64,000 bases of DNA, taken from NCBI RefSeq assembly GCF_009848495.1, contig NZ_WWEP01000011.1:1-64000 (forward strand), written 5' to 3'. The position numbers and the translations under genes are program-made. Of this stretch, positions 9,862 to 18,719 are shown piece by piece; position 1 is the first letter of the stretch; the number at the start of each line of letters is the position of its first letter. Origin of the DNA: Flavobacterium sp. MK4S-17 (lineage in GTDB: Bacteria > Bacteroidota > Bacteroidia > Flavobacteriales > Flavobacteriaceae). The notes beneath the pieces are model-generated. The model did no database searches. It saw only the letters and a program-made list of their open reading frames with translations, and was not told the origin of the DNA.

Positions 9862-10764
9862 TTAAATCCAGTCTTTTGGATTTTTCAATACTGTTATTAA
9901 TCTTTCTTCGTCACTGCCCGGTTCCGGCTGATGGTCATATATCCACTGCACATGGGGCGGCAGGCTCATTAATATACTTTCAATACGGCCATTGGTTTTT
10001 AAGCCAAACAAGGTACCCTTATCATGCACAAGGTTAAACTCTACATAACGCCCCCGGCGAATTTCCTGCCAGTTGCGGTTGGCATCATTATATCTGATAT
10101 CTTTTCTCCTTTCAACAATAGGTACATAAGCTTCAAGGAAACTATTGCCTACTTCGGTAACAAAATTATACCATTGCTCAATGCTGAAGCTTTCAGTACC
10201 CTTGCAGCGGTCAAAAAACAAACCGCCTATCCCCCTGGCTTCATTGCGGTGGGTGTTCCAAAAATATGCATCGCACTGCTTTTTAAAGTCCGGGTAAAAA
10301 TCAGGATTATGCTTGTCGCAGGCTGCTTTGCACGTTTTATGAAAATGTGCTGCATCTTCATCAAAAAGGTAGTAAGGCGTTAAGTCCTGCCCGCCGCCAA
10401 ACCAGCTATCTACAGTATTTCCCTGCTTATCATACATTTCAAAGTAACGCCAGTTGGCGTGAACCGTAGGTACAAAAGGATTTTCCGGATGTATAACCAG
10501 GCTAAGCCCGCAGGCATAAAAATCAACTTCCCCCACGCCAAAGTAAGCCTGCATGGCTTTAGGCAATGGCCCATGCACCGCAGAGATGTTAACCCCCCCT
10601 TTTTCAAATACATTACCGTTTTCCAGCACGCGGGTGCGGCCGCCACCCCCTTCCGGCCTTTCCCATATATCCTGCCGAAATTTTGCTTTACCGTCCACCT
10701 CTTCAAGCTTTGCGGTAATATTATCCTGCAATTGCTGTATATATGCGTAAAATTTATCTTTCAT
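9862..10764 (-). CDS. hemF: Oxygen-dependent coproporphyrinogen III oxidase
   Basis: Oxidative decarboxylation of coproporphyrinogen III to protoporphyrinogen IX using O2, which suits an aerobic lifestyle. The 300-residue protein carries the hallmark stretches PFVPTVHANWRYFE and WFGGGQDLTPYY, followed by the histidines of DEDAAHFH. The start codon is two bases after the stop of the DUF1801 gene, in the same operon. No HemN-type oxygen-independent enzyme is in the window. Confidence 0.96.
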   Translation of the reverse strand: MKDKFYAYIQQLQDNITAKLEEVDGKAKFRQDIWERPEGGGGRTRVLENGNVFEKGGVNISAVHGPLPKAMQAYFGVGEVDFYACGLSLVIHPENPFVPTVHANWRYFEMYDKQGNTVDSWFGGGQDLTPYYLFDEDAAHFHKTCKAACDKHNPDFYPDFKKQCDAYFWNTHRNEARGIGGLFFDRCKGTESFSIEQWYNFVTEVGNSFLEAYVPIVERRKDIRYNDANRNWQEIRRGRYVEFNLVHDKGTLFGLKTNGRIESILMSLPPHVQWIYDHQPEPGSDEERLITVLKNPKDWI

Positions 10765-10766
10765 TT

Positions 10767-11159
10767 TTATTTCAATCGTTCCAAAACACCTTTCCGCTTT
10801 ACAATGTTTTTATAATCCCATTGTATTTTTTCCGATTTTTCCAGCCAGCGTTTTATATCTTCCTGATTTATTTGATCGGCATGTGTAAATTCAATAGAAG
10901 CATCTTTAAATTTTTTACCTCTCACATTTAATAGTTCTTCATCAAAAGACTGCCCGCTCCAAAACATTAGCCGTATGCAGTTTTTTAGCTTGCTATAACC
11001 AACAACAGGATTTCCTTCAATAAACCACACAGGGTGCGCATGCCATATCTTACTTTCAGTAGAGTTGAGGTTATTGTTTATGGTTTCTGATAATATATCG
11101 CATATTGCTTTATCACCCTCGGTAAGTGCATTGTTATACGCTATTAAGTCAGTATCCAT
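10767..11159 (-). CDS. DUF1801 (YdhG-like) protein inside the heme operon
   Basis: 130-residue cytosolic protein with the DUF1801 pattern: acidic N-terminal helix, KIWHAHPVWFI then PVVGYSKLKNCIRLMFWSG, and a basic C-terminal tail WDYKNIVKRKG. DUF1801 includes Bacillus subtilis YdhG/Fra, a frataxin-like iron chaperone reported to serve ferrochelatase and Fe-S assembly. Here the gene lies between hemE (12 bases) and hemF (2 bases). An iron-delivery or heme-related role is an inference from family and position; other DUF1801 proteins stand alone with no known function. Confidence 0.75.
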   Translation of the reverse strand: MDTDLIAYNNALTEGDKAICDILSETINNNLNSTESKIWHAHPVWFIEGNPVVGYSKLKNCIRLMFWSGQSFDEELLNVRGKKFKDASIEFTHADQINQEDIKRWLEKSEKIQWDYKNIVKRKGVLERLK

Positions 11160-11171
11160 AACCTTCAGAAT

Positions 11172-12197
11172 TTATTTATATTCCTTTACTGCATCAATAA
11201 ACGCCCTGGCATGATCTACCGGGATATTAGGCAGTATGCCATGCCCCAGGTTTACTATATAATTATCCTTGCCAAACTCATCTATCATTTCATGCACCAT
11301 TTTTTTAATGACAGGTATTGGCGATAAAAGCCTTGAAGGGTCAAAATTACCCTGTAGTGTTATCCTGCCACTACTAAGGTAGCGTGCATTCCTTGCCGAG
11401 CATGTCCAGTCCACCCCAAGTGCCGAAGCCTTGCTTTGTGCCATATCGCCTAAAGCAAACCAGCATCCTTTTCCAAAAACAATTACGTGTGTATCAGTAG
11501 CAAGGGCTTCTACAATCTGGTTAATATATTTCCAGGAAAATTCCTGGTAGTCAACAGGGCTCAGCATGCCGCCCCAGCTGTCAAATATCTGGACTGCATT
11601 AACGCCTGCCTTTACTTTTTCTTTTAAGTAGGCAATTGTGGTATCTGTAATTTTTTGTAACAATGCATGTGCTGCTTCAGGTTGCGAAAAGCAGAAACCT
11701 TTGGCGGTATCAAAACTTTTAGAGCCTTTTCCTTCAACGGCATAACATAAAATTGTCCATGGAGAACCGGCAAAGCCTATAAGCGGCACTTCATCCTCCA
11801 GCATTTCCTTTGTCAGCTTTATGGCATCCATTACATAGCCAAGGGTTTCATTAACATCAGGAACAATTACCTTTTCCACATCCTGCGCGCTGCGGATAGG
11901 GTTTGGCAGCCACGGGCCTACATTTTCCTTCATCTGCACCTCTATACCCATTGCCTGCGGTATTACCAGTATATCACTGAAAAGTATGGCGGCATCCGGC
12001 TTTACAATGCGTATGGGCTGAACGGTTATTTCGGCAGCAAGTTCCGGAGTACGGCAACGTGTAAAAAAGTCATATTTATCGCGTAGTGCTCTAAATTCAG
12101 GTAAGTAACGTCCTGCCTGGCGCATCATCCAAACGGGTGGGCGCTCTACAGTTTCATTGCGAAGCGCTTTTAAAAAAAGGTCATTCTTTATGCTCAT
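11172..12197 (-). CDS. hemE: Uroporphyrinogen decarboxylase
   Basis: Removes four acetate carboxyls from uroporphyrinogen III to give coproporphyrinogen III. The 341-residue protein carries the N-terminal signature [16 protein letters not shown] with the catalytic arginines. The conserved Asp is in [12 protein letters not shown], and the C-terminal GHGILP motif is present. It starts 30 bases after hemD in the same leftward operon. Confidence 0.96.
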   Translation of the reverse strand: MSIKNDLFLKALRNETVERPPVWMMRQAGRYLPEFRALRDKYDFFTRCRTPELAAEITVQPIRIVKPDAAILFSDILVIPQAMGIEVQMKENVGPWLPNPIRSAQDVEKVIVPDVNETLGYVMDAIKLTKEMLEDEVPLIGFAGSPWTILCYAVEGKGSKSFDTAKGFCFSQPEAAHALLQKITDTTIAYLKEKVKAGVNAVQIFDSWGGMLSPVDYQEFSWKYINQIVEALATDTHVIVFGKGCWFALGDMAQSKASALGVDWTCSARNARYLSSGRITLQGNFDPSRLLSPIPVIKKMVHEMIDEFGKDNYIVNLGHGILPNIPVDHARAFIDAVKEYK

Positions 12198-12227
12198 ACA
12201 AAATTATGTTAATGCCTCCCTTAGTAC

Positions 12228-12911
12228 TTATATACTTTGGGCTGACAGTTTATTTTTATAATGGTTAATACATTGTATAATTACATTTTCAACAGAAGGG
12301 CGGTTGGCAGTTACAATAGTGCCGGTAAACCGTTCCAAAGCTTTTGCGGTGGTTGTGCCTATGCAAAAACAGGTTTCATTATTTATACCATTCTCCTGTA
12401 AATAGCTTTCAACACCCGACGGGCTGAAAAACAAAATCCCGTTGGCCTGTGTATTTAATTTTTGTGGGGTTAATGCTGTTTCATAAGCCTCAACCTCATT
12501 AAAATTTATTCCTGCTTTTGTCATAGCGTCGGGCAGAGTATCACGCCTCATATTACCACAAAAAAAAGTAAAGGCTTCTTTCGCATAAAAGCCTGTTATA
12601 ATTTCGGAAAGTTCCTCGGCATAGTCGGCGGTTTCTGTCACTTTATAGCCTTTTGCTTTAATTGCCTGTGCTGTTTTATAACCCACGCAAAATATTTTAT
12701 ATTCTTTACCTGCCTTGCCGTTTTTTAAAAAGCTTTTAAAAGCATTGTAGCTGGTAAATATCAGGTTATTATGTACAACTTCGGCGTTAAAAGGCTTTAG
12801 TTTAACACTTATAAAATCAGCTTCCACTACAGCTATTCCTGCATTAAGGAGATACTGCCTTTGGGAGGGCAGTAATTTTTTTGTTGATAGTATCCTGATA
12901 TTACTTTCCAT
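12228..12911 (-). CDS. hemD: Uroporphyrinogen-III synthase
   Basis: Cyclises hydroxymethylbilane with inversion of ring D. The family is poorly conserved. Support comes from the two-lobe Rossmann-like layout over 227 residues, the short motifs FTSYNAFKSF and FFSPSGVESYL with the following CIGTTTAKAL, and its place between hemC and hemE. The two K+ uptake genes separate it from hemC. Three bases separate it from trkA upstream. Confidence 0.9.
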   Translation of the reverse strand: MESNIRILSTKKLLPSQRQYLLNAGIAVVEADFISVKLKPFNAEVVHNNLIFTSYNAFKSFLKNGKAGKEYKIFCVGYKTAQAIKAKGYKVTETADYAEELSEIITGFYAKEAFTFFCGNMRRDTLPDAMTKAGINFNEVEAYETALTPQKLNTQANGILFFSPSGVESYLQENGINNETCFCIGTTTAKALERFTGTIVTANRPSVENVIIQCINHYKNKLSAQSI

Positions 12912-12914
12912 ATC

Positions 12915-13613
12915 TTACTTGCCGGTGCGGCTGCAAAACTTTCCTATATCCTTATTAAGCCCGAAAACAACAAGTATGTCATCTGTGTAAATAATACTTT
13001 CCTTATCAATAAAACCTTCTGATTGGCTTACCATACTTGTAGTGCCCAGTATGGATTTCCTCATCTTTTTGCGGATAATAGTGATAACGGTAAGGTTAAA
13101 TTTTTCCCTGAACTGTAATTCCTCAAGCGTTTTTCCATCAAATTCAGGCAAAGCCTTTATCTCTGATATGGAATAGTTTTTATCAATACTGAAATTATCC
13201 ACTATACCTTTCAGGTTGATTTTTTTAGCGAGCCTGTCGGCAAAATCCTGCTCCGGGTGTATAATGGTTTGTATGCCCATTGCATCAAGCACCGTATCAT
13301 GTATTGGCGACAGCGACCGGCCTATTATGCGGGCATTGGTAAGTTTCTTTACAACAGCCGTGGCAATAATGGCAGCACCTTCGTTTTCGCCAATGGCAAT
13401 TACCGCAAGGTCGGCATCTTTTATAGGCAGTGCCTGGTAAGCCGACTCATTGGTGGCATCCATGCAAATGGCATGCGATATTTTGTTTTTTACAATATTT
13501 ACCTTATCCATATTGTTATCAATACCGATAACTTCATTTCCTGTTTCCGTAAGGTTAACCGCCAGCGACATGCCGAAATTTCCCAGTCCGAATATTATGA
13601 TTTTCATGGGCAT
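12915..13613 (-). CDS. trkA: K+ uptake regulatory subunit, TrkA/KtrA type
   Basis: Cytosolic nucleotide-binding gating subunit of a Trk/Ktr potassium channel. The 232 residues correspond to one RCK unit, as in KtrA (half the size of E. coli TrkA). An N-terminal Rossmann domain has FGLGNFGMSLA and the acidic strand end GIDNN, and a TrkA_C ligand domain starts near residue 150. It lies three bases downstream of its membrane partner and three bases upstream of hemD, so it is firmly inside the heme operon. Confidence 0.9.
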   Translation of the reverse strand: MPMKIIIFGLGNFGMSLAVNLTETGNEVIGIDNNMDKVNIVKNKISHAICMDATNESAYQALPIKDADLAVIAIGENEGAAIIATAVVKKLTNARIIGRSLSPIHDTVLDAMGIQTIIHPEQDFADRLAKKINLKGIVDNFSIDKNYSISEIKALPEFDGKTLEELQFREKFNLTVITIIRKKMRKSILGTTSMVSQSEGFIDKESIIYTDDILVVFGLNKDIGKFCSRTGK

Positions 13614-13616
13614 GGT

Positions 13617-15353
13617 TTAGTTTATTAAGATATTTTCTTCAGGGTAGGAATAGCTGTGCGCAGGCATGGTTTTTAACATACCTACAAGAAGGTTGAGCAA
13701 TCCTATCCTGCCGAAAAACATTACAAAAATCAATACATATTTACTGCCTATACTTAAGCTTGCCGTAATACCCATACTAAGGCCAACGGTGCTGAAAGCC
13801 GAAAAGGTTTCAAAAGCTATCTGTATAAGCGTGAATTTAGTTTCAAAAAATAATATCATTAAAATACCCGCCCCTATTACCATGAGTGAAATACATATAA
13901 TGGCAAAGGCGCGCTTAACCGACTCACTGTTTATTTTTCGCCCTGCAAGTTCTATACGTTCTTTGCCTTTGGCTATGGAAATTATATTGATGGTAGCCAG
14001 TGCAAAGGTGCTGGTTTTTATACCGCCACCTGTAGAGCCCGGCGATGCACCAATCCACATTAGGAAAATTACAAAAAGTATGGCAGGCATGGTAAGCTCT
14101 GCAAAGTCAAAGGTGTTAAAACCTGCTGTCCTGGCAGTTACAGAGGTAAAACCTGCAGCCGTTAATTTACCAAACCAGGTTTTCCCTTCAAAAAGATGGT
14201 TTTGTTCTGTAAAATAAAAGAAGGCGGTTCCCGCCGTTAGCAGTATAGCTGTGGTAACTACCACTATCTTAGAATTTAAGGTAAGCACCCTTACCGGGGA
14301 GTGCAGCCTTCCGCTGGCCAAGCTGTTAATTACAAGTTGTTTTATATACCTAATAAAGTTAAATACTATGTTGTAGCCCAGGCCTCCCAATATAATCAGG
14401 TGCATTACAATCCACTGGAAAGCATAGGCCGACTCCAGGGCAGGGTCGTTAAGCCCTGCGGAAAGGGTGGAAAACCCTGCATTGCAAAAGGCAGATATGG
14501 AATGGAATACAGAAAAGAAAACTTTATTATTTATAACGGTTACATCATTAATCATAAAATAAATCAGTACAGCCCCCACAAGTTCTATACCCAGTGTAAA
14601 TACCACTACACGCATGGCAAACCGCATTACATTCTGCAAGCCTTCACTGTCCACAAAATTGCTCACGTTCATGCCTTCCCTAAAGGTGGATCCTTTTTTA
14701 AAGAAGTAGGAAAAAAATGAGGTAAAGGTAAGCATGCCTATACCGCCAAGCTGTATTAATGAAATAATAACCATTTTACCCATAAAGGTAAAATCGGCGG
14801 CGGTATCTAAAACCACCAGGCCGGTAACGCACACAGCACTTACAGAGGTAAACAGCGCATCGGTAAAGCTTATTCCGTGGGTTGTGGCATTAGGCAGCAT
14901 TAGCAAAAAAGAGCCTATAACGGCCATTATTGCAAAACTGCCTACAAATAATATGGCAGGGTTATAATATATGCTGTATAGCTTACGGATAAGGCTGGAA
15001 AGCCTGAGGAAAAAATATAATATAAGCCCGGTGTCAATAACATAATTTACAGTATCCAGCCGCTCATATTCGCTGCCCGTTAAAAATGCTATGGAGGCAA
15101 TAAAAAGCGTAGTGGCAAGTATGGCAATATTTACCCTGAACGATTTTCGCAGATTTGTTTTATGGGTATAAATGTGGCGCAGCACATTAAAAATAACAAG
15201 GGCAATAACAAGTAGCCCAAGGTATAATGTTTTATGGTCCAGCCAGGTGTTTATAATGTTTTCATACCCGAAATCAAAAACAAGAAATACTATCAGCAGT
15301 ATATCTACAAAGCCATAAATTCTTGAAAGGGTATATGAAAGGTTTTTAAACAT
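13617..15353 (-). CDS. trkH: K+ channel subunit, TrkH/KtrB family
   Basis: Integral-membrane potassium translocator of 578 residues. The four pore loops are recognisable: VCVTGL, SAFCNAGFST, TARTAGFNT and FSTVGLS. The central glycines lining the selectivity filter are conserved, which points to K+ (or K+/Na+) permeation. About 100 residues with extra membrane helices precede the core. It begins four bases after hemC and ends three bases before trkA; the pair splits the heme genes. Confidence 0.92.
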   Translation of the reverse strand: MFKNLSYTLSRIYGFVDILLIVFLVFDFGYENIINTWLDHKTLYLGLLVIALVIFNVLRHIYTHKTNLRKSFRVNIAILATTLFIASIAFLTGSEYERLDTVNYVIDTGLILYFFLRLSSLIRKLYSIYYNPAILFVGSFAIMAVIGSFLLMLPNATTHGISFTDALFTSVSAVCVTGLVVLDTAADFTFMGKMVIISLIQLGGIGMLTFTSFFSYFFKKGSTFREGMNVSNFVDSEGLQNVMRFAMRVVVFTLGIELVGAVLIYFMINDVTVINNKVFFSVFHSISAFCNAGFSTLSAGLNDPALESAYAFQWIVMHLIILGGLGYNIVFNFIRYIKQLVINSLASGRLHSPVRVLTLNSKIVVVTTAILLTAGTAFFYFTEQNHLFEGKTWFGKLTAAGFTSVTARTAGFNTFDFAELTMPAILFVIFLMWIGASPGSTGGGIKTSTFALATINIISIAKGKERIELAGRKINSESVKRAFAIICISLMVIGAGILMILFFETKFTLIQIAFETFSAFSTVGLSMGITASLSIGSKYVLIFVMFFGRIGLLNLLVGMLKTMPAHSYSYPEENILIN

Positions 15354-15357
15354 CCGG

Positions 15358-16284
15358 CTAATTTTTATTGTCCAGTTTTTCCCGTATCAGTTTCATTACT
15401 TCATTACCGCCGTTTTGCAGTACCTCAAGCGCACATTCGTGCCCAAATTTTGTATAATCGGCATCTGTGGTTATAACTTTCTCAATATGTATCTTTTCTT
15501 TCCCGTCTATTGACAAAAGCACACCCTCAAAACGTATTTCATTACCGTTTAAAACAGCCAGCGCACCTATAGGTGCAGTGCAGCCGCCCTCAAGTGTTTT
15601 AAGGAACTGCCTTTCGATAAAAGTACATATTTCGCTCTCACGGTGGTTTAATTTTGCCAGTGCTTCCCTGCTGTAACTGTCATTCTCCATAGCAACAGCC
15701 AGCATCGCACCCTGCGCGGGGGCAGGTATCATCCAGTCAAGTTCTATATGCTCCTCCGGCAGGAGGTTAATGCGCTCCAGCCCTGCAGCGGCAAATATGG
15801 CACCGTTCCAGTTGTTATCATTTAATTTTTTAAGGCGTGTATTTACATTACCCCTAAGGTCAACAACAGTATGGTGCGGATAGCGGTTGAGCCACTGCGC
15901 CTGCCTCCGCAGGCTGCCTGTAGCTATTGTTGCCGCATCATTCATAAAATCGGGGGAGTTTTTATAAACCAGTATATCAAGAATGTTAGCCCGTTCCAGC
16001 ACGGCAGCCTGCACAATACCCTTAGGCAGGGCGGTGGGTACATCCTTCATGCTGTGCACAGCTATATCTACCTCGCCTTTAATCATGGCTACATCTAGCG
16101 TTTTTGTAAAAATGCCTGTAATACCAAATTCATACAAGGGCACATCAAGCACAATATCGCCCGCTGATTTAACAGCTACAATTTCAGTTGTATATCCTAA
16201 GGCGTCCAGTTTGCGCTTAACGGTGTTGGCCTGCCACAGCGCAAGTTCGCTGTCGCGTGTGCCTATCCTTATGGCTTTGCTCAT
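15358..16284 (-). CDS. hemC: Hydroxymethylbilane synthase (porphobilinogen deaminase)
   Basis: Polymerises four porphobilinogens into hydroxymethylbilane on a covalent dipyrromethane cofactor. The 308-residue protein has the cofactor-attachment cysteine in LEGGCTAPIG (C235), the catalytic Asp region HSMKDVPT and the arginines of GSLRRQAQ. Its ATG overlaps the hemA stop (ATGA), so translation is coupled with the first committed step. Confidence 0.97.
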   Translation of the reverse strand: MSKAIRIGTRDSELALWQANTVKRKLDALGYTTEIVAVKSAGDIVLDVPLYEFGITGIFTKTLDVAMIKGEVDIAVHSMKDVPTALPKGIVQAAVLERANILDILVYKNSPDFMNDAATIATGSLRRQAQWLNRYPHHTVVDLRGNVNTRLKKLNDNNWNGAIFAAAGLERINLLPEEHIELDWMIPAPAQGAMLAVAMENDSYSREALAKLNHRESEICTFIERQFLKTLEGGCTAPIGALAVLNGNEIRFEGVLLSIDGKEKIHIEKVITTDADYTKFGHECALEVLQNGGNEVMKLIREKLDNKN

Positions 16285-17537
16285 TTTGTAGTGGTTTCAA
16301 TCTGAAAAACCTTTTCAATCCATTCAATGCTTTCGTCCACCATGGTTTCCCTGTCTTTCAGATGATTCGCAAATTGCGTTGTAATTTTATGAATAATCCT
16401 TTTGCTGATAATCTCAGCCTGCTCTTCATCAAAATTACTGATTTTTTTGCGTTGGAAGTTTAGTTCTGTGTCTTTTATTAAGTTAAGCTTTTCTTTAAGC
16501 GCGTGTATGGTAGGTGCAAACTTGCGGGCATTTACCCAGTTTACAAATTCATCTGTAATTTCACTGATTATAGCCTCGGCGGCAGGAATGTGTTTTTTGC
16601 GGTTTTCCAGTGTTTCGTCGGTAATCCGGGAAAGGTCGTCCAGGTGAACCACTGTTACACCTTCCAGTTCCTTTACATTATCATGCACGTTTTTGGGTAT
16701 GGAAAGGTCAAGTATAAGCAAAGGCTTGTTTAATACTAGTATATCTTTATCAATAGTGGGGGTTTGCGCCCCTGTTGCTACCACAAGCACATCGGCCTTT
16801 GGTATTTCCAGCGGAAGCACATCATAATCCTTAACCACAAGATTAAATTTGCCGGCAATTTTTTCGGCTTTATCCCGCGTGCGGTTCACAAGGGTTATAT
16901 GATTGTTCTTAGTGTGCTTAACAAGGTTTTCGCAGGTATTGCGGCCAATCTTTCCGGTGCCGAAAAGCAGAATATCCTTGTCTGCCACATTGGGCACGTT
17001 GTTCATTATATACTGTACCGATGCAAAGGAAACCGAAGTAGCTCCCGAGCTTAATTCCGTTTCATTTTTTATTCTTTTACTTGCCTGTATTACACAGTTT
17101 ACAAGCCTTTCAAGAAAGGCATTTGCCATTCCTAAGTTTTTGGACTCTACAAAACCGGATTTTATCTGGCTTATAATTTCAAAATCGCCAAGAATCTGGC
17201 TGTCAAGCCCTGTACCTACCCTAAAAATATGATTTATGGCCTCATTGCCTTTATATACAAAAGCCACGCGCTGAAATTCCTCAACACTTCCCTGGCTGTT
17301 ATCACAAAGTAGTTTTATAAGCTGGAAGGGGTGCTGGGCAAAGCCATATATTTCAGTCCTGTTGCAGGTAGAAATAACTATAAGGCTGCCAATGCCTTCC
17401 TGGTTTGCCTGCTGCAATACTTTTGTTTTGCCCCCGGCATCCAGGCTGAATTTTCCCCTTATTTCAGCATCAGCCTTACGGTAGCTTAACCCAACGGCAT
17501 AAAAGTACTGATGCTTTGGTAAGTTATTATTATCCAT
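16281..17537 (-). CDS. hemA: Glutamyl-tRNA reductase
   Basis: NADPH-dependent reduction of glutamyl-tRNA to glutamate-1-semialdehyde, the committed step of C5-pathway heme synthesis. The catalytic cysteine is C58 in STCNRTEIYG, followed by an NADPH Rossmann domain (GTGKIGRNTCENL) and a C-terminal dimerisation helix region. I prefer the ATG at 17537 over the GTG at 17546: AGGAG at 17548-17552 is ten bases from the ATG but only one from the GTG. It is the first gene of the leftward heme operon. Confidence 0.95.
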   Translation of the reverse strand: MDNNNLPKHQYFYAVGLSYRKADAEIRGKFSLDAGGKTKVLQQANQEGIGSLIVISTCNRTEIYGFAQHPFQLIKLLCDNSQGSVEEFQRVAFVYKGNEAINHIFRVGTGLDSQILGDFEIISQIKSGFVESKNLGMANAFLERLVNCVIQASKRIKNETELSSGATSVSFASVQYIMNNVPNVADKDILLFGTGKIGRNTCENLVKHTKNNHITLVNRTRDKAEKIAGKFNLVVKDYDVLPLEIPKADVLVVATGAQTPTIDKDILVLNKPLLILDLSIPKNVHDNVKELEGVTVVHLDDLSRITDETLENRKKHIPAAEAIISEITDEFVNWVNARKFAPTIHALKEKLNLIKDTELNFQRKKISNFDEEQAEIISKRIIHKITTQFANHLKDRETMVDESIEWIEKVFQIETTTK

Positions 17538-17547
17538 ATTACTCACT

Positions 17548-17552
17548 CTCCT
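17548..17552 (-). promoter_or_regulatory. Shine-Dalgarno sequence of hemA
   Basis: AGGAG on the minus strand, ten bases before the ATG at 17537. A strong ribosome binding site is uncommon among the genes of this window and decides the start codon here. Confidence 0.6.
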
Positions 17553-17563
17553 AAAAGTAGCGA

Positions 17564-17571
17564 CAAAATTA
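17564..17571 (-). promoter_or_regulatory. -7 box of the hemA operon
   Basis: TAATTTTG on the minus strand fits TAnnTTTG and gives a short leader before the hemA ribosome binding site. No exact TTG -33 element was found. Confidence 0.5.
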
Positions 17572-17665
17572 TTATTAACGTATTGTTAAAAATAACGCTG
17601 TAGGTTCTTTTTATATCGCTTACTGATATTTTACCCCTAAAAACCCAAAATAAATTTAATTACGC

Positions 17666-17673
17666 TAAATTTG
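17666..17673 (+). promoter_or_regulatory. -7 box of the AraC-family regulator gene
   Basis: TAAATTTG on the plus strand matches TAnnTTTG, about 94 bases before the araC start. This would place the 17704-17720 dyad in the transcribed leader. Confidence 0.45.
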
Positions 17674-17703
17674 CAATAAAATCAGCACTTTGCATAAAAA
17701 TAG

Positions 17704-17720
17704 TTTAGAATTATTCTAAA
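17704..17720. promoter_or_regulatory. Perfect 8-1-8 dyad, PerR/Fur-like operator
   Basis: TTTAGAAT-T-ATTCTAAA is a perfect inverted repeat around one base in the 230-base gap between hemA and araC. Its 7-1-7 core TTAGAAT-T-ATTCTAA differs from the PerR box TTATAAT-N-ATTATAA by one position per arm. It lies 47 bases before the araC start and about 130 bases from the hemA promoter. The rest of this gap is AT-rich and shows only the listed promoter elements. Confidence 0.55.
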
Positions 17721-17766
17721 TAAAAACAACGAATAGGTTAACTGTATGCAGTAAAAAAATATCGCT

Positions 17767-18639
17767 ATGGGTGCACAGGAAGAAATAAAAATTGAAGATG
17801 GCTTTTATGTAATGCGCTTTCAGAATGACAGTGATGAAACCACTCATTTTGAAAGGGATGTGGACATTGACCTTATCCAGTTTCACTTTGGTGTAAAAGG
17901 CAGGGCCAAGTTTATATTTAACCAGGGGCGCTATGCGCTTGACCTTAGGGAAGAATTATCGTTGTTCCTTTACAATCCGCAAAAAGAACTCCCGGTGCAC
18001 CTTGAAATTGCACCTCATTCGTGGGTGCTTACAGTACTTATTTCCATTAAAAAATTCCACAGCTTTTTTTCAGAACAGGCAGAACATATCCCTTTTCTTA
18101 GCCAGGAAAATATTGACAGGAAATACTATAAGGATGAAAAAATAAACCCCTCTATGGCTATTGTGCTGAGCCAGCTTTTTCATTACAACCTGCACCAGTC
18201 GGTTAAAAACCTCTACTTTAAGGGCAAGGTTTATGAACTTTTAAGCCTTTACTTTAGCCGTGCCGAAGACCCTGATGCAGAACAGTGCCCTTTTTTAATA
18301 GATGAGGAAAACGTAATTAAAATACGCAAGGCGAAGGATATTGTTATTGCAAATATGGCTGAACCGCCCGGGCTGCAGGAACTGGCAGACCAAGTAGGCA
18401 TAAACCTTAAAAAACTGAAAATGGGTTTCAGGCAGATATATGGCGATAGTGTATATAGCTTTTTGTTTGACTATAAAATGGAATATGCACGCAAACTGCT
18501 GGACAGCGGCTCTTATAATGTAAATGAGGTAGGGCTGCGCATAGGCTACAGTACCGCCAGCCATTTTATAGCAGCCTTTAAAAAGAAATTCGGCACAACG
18601 CCAAAAAAATACCTTATGAGTATTAATGCCAATGCTTAA
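17767..18639 (+). CDS. AraC-family transcriptional regulator
   Basis: 290-residue regulator, divergent from hemA and 80 bases upstream of hemH. The N-terminal half (about residues 1-180) is an unrecognised beta-rich sensor domain, rich in aromatic and histidine residues. The C-terminal two-helix-turn-helix AraC domain (about 190-285) includes LQELADQVGINLKKLKMGF and the second helix pair ending GTTPKKYL, typical of the PchR-like branch. It is placed between the two heme gene arms, so control of heme or iron genes is a reasonable inference. The effector is unknown. Confidence 0.88.
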   Translation: MGAQEEIKIEDGFYVMRFQNDSDETTHFERDVDIDLIQFHFGVKGRAKFIFNQGRYALDLREELSLFLYNPQKELPVHLEIAPHSWVLTVLISIKKFHSFFSEQAEHIPFLSQENIDRKYYKDEKINPSMAIVLSQLFHYNLHQSVKNLYFKGKVYELLSLYFSRAEDPDAEQCPFLIDEENVIKIRKAKDIVIANMAEPPGLQELADQVGINLKKLKMGFRQIYGDSVYSFLFDYKMEYARKLLDSGSYNVNEVGLRIGYSTASHFIAAFKKKFGTTPKKYLMSINANA

Positions 18640-18719
18640 ACAATATATAAAATTATAAATTAAAATGTTCCTTGCATGGTTTTTGACAGGGAACAACCAA
18701 ATAATTCATAGTATAAAAA

